Below, in pieces: positions 62,301-64,000 of a DNA stretch of 64,000 nt. Under the pieces are notes generated by a model. The model was not told the DNA's origin, searched no databases, and saw nothing but the letters and a program-made list of their open reading frames with translations. Every line of letters begins with the position of its first letter. Position 1 is the first letter of the stretch. The stretch is from Lepidostoma basale (taxonomy: Eukaryota > Arthropoda > Insecta > Trichoptera > Lepidostomatidae): assembly GCA_022606425.2 (NCBI GenBank), contig JAHDVF020000211.1, positions 4,681,001 through 4,745,000 on the forward strand, given 5' to 3'. Made by a program: the position numbers and the translations under genes.

Positions 62301-63373
62301 ATCTGTTTCTAAGTTTATAATTGTTTCTAAATTATAAATCAGTCTTATGAGGCATCTTTTGGCCATTGATAATTTAATATTATCTACAACAACAAACCAT
62401 CACGCAATTTCCCCGGAAGGGAGAATGGACCGCCACACTACTCTATCCTCATTCAACACATTGATTCATCGGACTTCTAACTTGGTCGACCTTTAAAATT
62501 TGATTAATTCGATCATGCAATTCGTAATCCATTCACACCGTTAATGTATGCTTCCGTAACCATTATTTCTTCATCCATGCATTTCATATGTCCAAACCAA
62601 CTTCTCGGGTTTGATTCCCGGCAATGGCAATGTAAGTGTCATGCTGTCTTTGGTCTAGTGAAGAACATGACAATAAAGTGGTGATAGATCAGCTACCTAT
62701 CACAATGCCATGAGAATCAATATGATAGCTTTATACACTTTACATTGATTTGGCTTGCGCTGTAATGATGTAAAGAGCGATTCAACAAAATAGTAATAAA
62801 AAAATAATTAATATTTATACTGATACTTTATGAATTATAACAGTGTAGGAGATCCAGGTGGTGGTCTAGGGGATAGATCGCTTGGCTCCTGATCCAGGGG
62901 ACATGGGTTCAAGCCTGGACACGAACATATTCCTTCTTCATAATAATGATCTGTTTTCTGCTCACATTGAAGATTGTAAAATAATTTCTAATATCATTGA
63001 TACAAATCATTGAAAAAAAACTCCTAATTGGCATCCTAAGATTTAACAAACTACGAGTTATCTCATAATTTGGCAGTCAGTGTTTTAACTCTTACACTCC
63101 AATGTCGAGTGTGACTCGACATAGTATTTCTTAGACCAACTCCTATGTTGACCTAGACTCGACATAATACCACTAAATTTTTTTAATTAAATGCTAATAA
63201 TAATTATAACACTCTACACCTTCCTAATACGGCTTATTATGGAGAGGAATTCCTTACATTTTTTAAATATAAATTAATTAAGCAGTTGGTGGGGCTTAAA
63301 ACAATTATGATTGAAGTGTGCAAAGTGTTGTATTTTCTTACAAGATTATTTCATTATTTCAGGAAAACACTAA
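44398..63373 (+). CDS. mael: Maelstrom, piRNA-pathway protein (14 coding exons)
   Basis: Maelstrom acts in germline nuage and nucleus in piRNA-guided transposon silencing (family knowledge). Coding exons, each bounded by AG/GT: 44398-44532, 46860-47043, 48587-48736, 50483-50692, 50984-51141, 52658-52804, 54423-54482, 55459-55494, 56725-56766, 57649-57720, 59363-59432, 61697-61756, 62216-62272, 63363-63373. They sum to 1392 nt, 463 codons plus TAA, close to the roughly 460 aa of Drosophila Mael. Residues 1 to about 75 form an HMG box (starts MSKSKEKNPNAYALFVQEY, then GPLWK and a DERRNEYKRRA helix). Residues about 107-325 are the MAEL domain (LDEQFFIIDLNYYC, VCELAAISFNL, PSVAFTSMQLDRD, ERFHMCVLSIVKRLAF). 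The tail is Pro-rich then RG-rich (GRGRGRG, TPRGQGRAKK). The exon 6 donor is the least certain: GTGAAT after 52804 or GTGGTG after 52801. Introns are full of TE fragments. Confidence 0.93.
44640..44995 (-). repeat. Interspersed repeat (family C) in mael intron 1
   Basis: It shares CAGGATGCTATC, GGAGCACTCCGGGCCACA, CCCCCGCATAAAACA and CTATGTAAGCCAGAAGATCC with copies at 12085 and 55625. It is probably a non-autonomous element of about 350 bp; I did not find clean termini. Confidence 0.55.
45386..45430 (-). ncRNA. Hammerhead-like motif in mael intron 1
   Basis: Stem I CACA/TGTG, stem II GGTT/AACC, GAAAC, ACATGT and GTC are kept. The core itself is decayed (AAGGATG). Confidence 0.35.
46173..46740 (-). 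mobile_element. Short mariner derivative in mael intron 1
   Basis: Imperfect TIRs (AGGTGTGTTAAAAAAGTATC at the left, near-complementary at 46714-46738) are flanked by TA duplications at 46171-46172 and 46741-46742. The inside keeps a fragment of a third mariner type on the - strand: HHDNTPAHSAHLIQAFLAKN and then APYSPNMALCDFWLFPKLK. The N-terminal half of the gene is gone, so it is non-autonomous. Confidence 0.85.
47167..47211 (-). ncRNA. Hammerhead-like motif in mael intron 2
   Basis: Stem I TTCTC/GAGAA is perfect. The core is CCGATGA (one change from CTGATGA). Stem II is AAGGT/ACCTT, then CGAAAT, short stem III and GTC. It is antisense to mael. Confidence 0.5.
47300..47400. repeat. Palindromic repeat with hammerhead-like halves, mael intron 2
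   Basis: AGAAGTTTTATGGGAGTGAC and CATGTTTCGTATTGCTAG are mirrored by CTAGCAATACAATACG and CACTCTTTTAAACTTTT. The CGAAACATGTCACT block matches the 8990 repeat. Confidence 0.5.
47415..47600 (-). repeat. SINE (family A) in mael intron 2
   Basis: ACAACAGGTCATTTGAACCC, TATTGATTCTCATCACATGT and GCCATCGCCGGGAATTGAAC. The A-box side is damaged, and about 40 bases of the body are deleted. Confidence 0.75.
47652..48518 (+). mobile_element. Pogo/Tigger-like element, deleted, in mael intron 2
   Basis: The ends are CAGTAGAACCTGGTTAATTG and its near complement, CCAATTATCCAGGTTCCACTG, with TA on both sides. Inside is a small coding remnant (KLKLIQEFDTGKSREELCNI) like the CENP-B/psq DNA-binding N-terminus of pogo transposases, followed by a stop. 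The DDE region is absent. Confidence 0.8.
49745..50226 (+). mobile_element. RTE-like LINE 3' fragment in mael intron 3 (family 1)
   Basis: PTLMYGSETWSWQMEDESRI-type coding start, then decayed GHVE and RGRPR blocks, the GTGGTCCATCCTCTCTGCC 3' block and a short TTAGTTAATT tail. Confidence 0.72.
51490..51735 (-). repeat. SINE (family A, long-tail subtype) in a mael intron
   Basis: A full head (CTGTGCCACGAAGGTC and the B box GGGAATCAAACCGGGG on +), body, and an extra tail (GTTGAATCACTCTTTACATC) shared with the copy at 62605-62795. Confidence 0.78.
51948..52610 (-). mobile_element. CR1/Jockey-like LINE C-terminus and 3' UTR in a mael intron
   Basis: On the - strand an upstream piece reads LESGSVIWSPHEARYSVMLE, followed in another frame by LIRGYFENSAVLEGVGLFVP, RFLRQHRLFYLPATRTNLPL and VGRAISLLNAVSSEIDIFYI. 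The 3' UTR ends in the shared TCAAATCAAATCAGTTTATT block. RTs of the CR1/Jockey group have this type of RTN...N C-terminus (family knowledge). Confidence 0.78.
53325..53545 (-). mobile_element. RTE-like LINE 3' fragment in a mael intron (family 1)
   Basis: AACTAACTATCACGCCGTTT, GGACCGCCACACTGAC and CATGCACGCATATTTC blocks of the family, then decay near 53545. Confidence 0.7.
53645..53905 (-). mobile_element. LINE 3' fragment with AAG tail in a mael intron
   Basis: Shares TGTGGTCTGTTCTCCAGAG, CCCAGCTGTCCTTCCAT and GGTGTCCATTCTTTGAACAT with 61380-61650. The coding sense is the - strand (RPPKRWKDS-type end). Its 5' end is lost. Confidence 0.62.
53935..54085 (+). mobile_element. RTE-like LINE C-terminal fragment in a mael intron
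   Basis: RWEDEVGKDAEQLFHVASWK, TAAEYRLSWRHKL, stop, DAKARFGL, matching the end of 30490-30740. Only the last 50 or so codons remain. Confidence 0.7.
54647..55246 (+). mobile_element. Pogo/Tigger-like element, deleted, in a mael intron
   Basis: A 600-bp unit begins CAGTCCCCATTATCCGGA and ends TCCGGATAATCGAGGTTCTACTG between TA dinucleotides. A helix-turn-helix remnant reads IINALKRGDSECFLSNKYGV then GTSTISDIKKQSEKIL, as in pogo/jerky-type proteins. No catalytic domain remains. Confidence 0.8.
55625..55995 (-). repeat. Interspersed repeat (family C) in a mael intron
   Basis: Shares CAGGATGCTATCATCCCCCAC, GGAGCACTCCGGATGACACA and the CAAATCACATTTC segment with the 44640 copy. No protein remnant or clear ends were seen. 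Confidence 0.5.
56030..56465 (+). mobile_element. RTE-like LINE 3' fragment in a mael intron (family 1)
   Basis: PTLIYGSEAWNWRKKDKSR-type start, with several deletions in the coding part. The GAACGGAGCTAGAAATAGAG block and a TTTAATTAGTTAGTTA tail end it. Confidence 0.72.
56530..56695 (-). mobile_element. RTE-like LINE 3' end in a mael intron (family 1)
   Basis: ACTAACTAACCATCACGCCG, GAATGGACCGCCACACTG and CATCGTGTCATGCACGCAC blocks. It ends about 30 bases before the acceptor of the exon at 56725. Confidence 0.72.
57228..57502 (+). mobile_element. CR1/Jockey-like LINE 3' end in a mael intron
   Basis: RAIKLLNMIASEIDVFHI-type last codons, then GTACGTTCAGAAGACAAATA, the CAATAGATGCCTTAAAC block and AATAAACTGATTTGATTTG. 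It is severely 5'-truncated. Confidence 0.75.
57826..58485 (+). mobile_element. RTE-like LINE 3' fragment, longest family 1 copy in mael introns
   Basis: It begins FVTEFVYLGSMFTRDGKMKK and DIGRRVGVE, the block directly after the reverse transcriptase domain. It runs through the YGREAWSWQKKDESR, RWFGHME and 3' UTR blocks to a GTTAGTTAGT tail. Stops and frameshifts are present. Confidence 0.8.
59208..59333 (+). repeat. Minisatellite in the intron before mael exon 11
   Basis: GAGATGGGACAAA-type units of 12-15 bases repeat about nine times. The frame is open and in phase with the exon at 59363. Confidence 0.8.
59600..59885 (-). mobile_element. CR1/L2-like LINE C-terminal fragment in a mael intron
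   Basis: On the - strand: KSGFYNHAFSIAGPSAWNSL, PVSVKYEDSNVEFTRLLKNA and LFDQYF, then a stop. This is the conserved C-terminal end of CR1/L2-type proteins. Confidence 0.75.
60035..60150 (+). mobile_element. RTE-like LINE 3' end (family 1)
   Basis: GTGACAGTCCATTCTTTCTG, GGGGAGACGGCGTGATGG and a clean (TTAG)n tail. Only the last 110 or so bases are present. Confidence 0.7.
60375..60475 (-). mobile_element. RTE-like LINE 3' end (family 1)
   Basis: ACTAACTAACTAACCAACAT tail, then GCCGTCTCTCCAAAGGGGTA and decayed sequence. Confidence 0.65.
61380..61650 (-). mobile_element. LINE 3' fragment with AAG tail in a mael intron
   Basis: Close relative of 53645-53905: TATGTGGTCTGTTCTCCAGA, CCCAGCTATCCTTCCAT and GGTGTCCATTCTTTGAACAT. 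It ends about 40 bases before the acceptor of the exon at 61697. Confidence 0.62.
62393..62600 (-). mobile_element. RTE-like LINE 3' fragment (family 1)
   Basis: AACCATCACGCAATTTCCCC, GAATGGACCGCCACACTAC and decayed RSRR, DQIN and GHMER coding blocks on the - strand. A SINE copy follows immediately. Confidence 0.65.
62605..62795 (+). repeat. SINE (family A, long-tail subtype) in the last mael intron
   Basis: GGGTTTGATTCCCGGCAATG (B box), the CTGTCTTTGGTCTAGTGAAG body, and a tail ending ATGTAAAGAGCGATTCAACA. The A-box head is lost. Confidence 0.75.
62850..63015 (+). repeat. tRNA-derived SINE (family B) in the last mael intron
   Basis: CAGGTGGTGGTCTAGGGGAT (A-box-like) and GGGTTCAAGCCTGGACACGA (B box), then a TTCTTCATAATAATGATCTG body and a short AT-rich tail. 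Confidence 0.72.
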
Positions 63374-63929
63374 ACTGGAACCATCTCATCATTATTAAGG
63401 GTTACCTTAAACAAGAAAACCATTCCAAATATTTTATATTTAAATGATTTTTTTATTTATTAACTCTCCTCTTTAGTTCTTTGATTGCATGCGTTCTGTG
63501 GAAGATTTCTATGGTTCTCTCATACATTAAAATAACTAAGCTCTTTATTAATATTTTGTATTGAACATTTACAAATCTTTTCAGAATAGTAATATTGACT
63601 TTGCACAAATGTGTGTTCCATTTTAAAATGTGTGGGATAATCATTTTGAAGATTCTATATATTTTAGCATAGAAGCCAAATTATTATATTTAGAACTTCC
63701 AAGTTGTCAATGGGGAAAAATGTGATTCCTTTTTTTATATATTTTATTATCTTAAGACTTGGGCAATAATATAATTGCTGCCTATATATTAATTGTTTAT
63801 TAACCTTTATGAAGAATTGTTTTATTTTTTATATTTGATTATTAGATTTCTGTGTAATAATTATTGTTGTGAAGAATGCGTCCTGAACGATATTTCCCAT
63901 CTGAAGGTCTCTAAAAAGTTAGCTATAAG

Positions 63930-63935
63930 AATAAA
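63930..63935 (+). terminator. mael: Poly(A) signal of mael
   Basis: An AATAAA hexamer lies about 560 bases after the mael stop codon, in AT-rich sequence that shows no TE signature from 63374 onward. This gives a plausible 3' UTR of about 580 nt. An ATTAAA near 63525 is a weaker alternative. Confidence 0.5.
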
Positions 63936-64000
63936 ACATATTTGTTAAACATTATGCTTAACGTAAGTTGATAGTGACTCCTTTTAAAGTTGCATTGTCT

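Overview
The window looks like insect nuclear DNA: AT-rich, intron-bearing, and full of decayed transposons of types common in arthropods (mariner, pogo/Tigger, hAT, RTE-like and CR1/Jockey-like LINEs, tRNA-derived SINEs). No operon, phage or CRISPR structure is present. I cannot settle the insect order from the sequence.

The one confidently recognised host gene is maelstrom (mael), a piRNA-pathway factor, on the + strand from the ATG at 44398 to the stop at 63373. I could place 14 coding exons whose lengths sum to 1392 nt, an intact 463-codon frame plus stop. The order is an N-terminal HMG box, the MAEL domain, and a Pro/Gly/Arg-rich tail built from very small exons. The bases before the ATG look like a splice acceptor, so a 5' non-coding exon probably lies upstream. 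A poly(A) signal lies near 63930. A second likely host exon is on the - strand at 36234-36575 in a sharp GC-rich island. It has a strong Kozak context and possible splice donors, but I do not recognise the protein.

Layout: 1-7.1 kb holds SINE and LINE fragments and a tRNA-Ala-like sequence. A nearly complete but broken mariner lies at 7.7-9.0 kb. Nested LINE, pogo and hAT insertions fill 9.8-23.7 kb, including a 1.97-kb hAT-like element inside an RTE-like copy. A hAT MITE, a CA microsatellite and a hammerhead-like motif fall in 23.8-27 kb. At 27-33.4 kb there are fragments of several LINE families and a possible Helitron carrying a DUF4817-type transposase relic. The stretch 33.4-36.1 kb is TE-poor and may be the 3' part of the - strand gene. 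From 37 kb to 44 kb come AT-rich sequence, a mariner relic and a hAT MITE. The mael locus follows, its introns packed with the same TE families.

The most unusual signal is a dispersed set of hammerhead-ribozyme-like motifs (CTGANGA core, stem II, GAAAC, short palindromic stem III ending in GTC or GTT). The clearest is at 26809-26868; others are near 4.4, 9.0, 16.7, 34.3, 39.8, 43.0, 43.9, 45.4, 47.2 and 47.3 kb, several as head-to-head pairs. Hammerheads of this form are known from Penelope-like elements and retrozymes, so I infer a relic population of such an element. All calls were made by eye without database searches.
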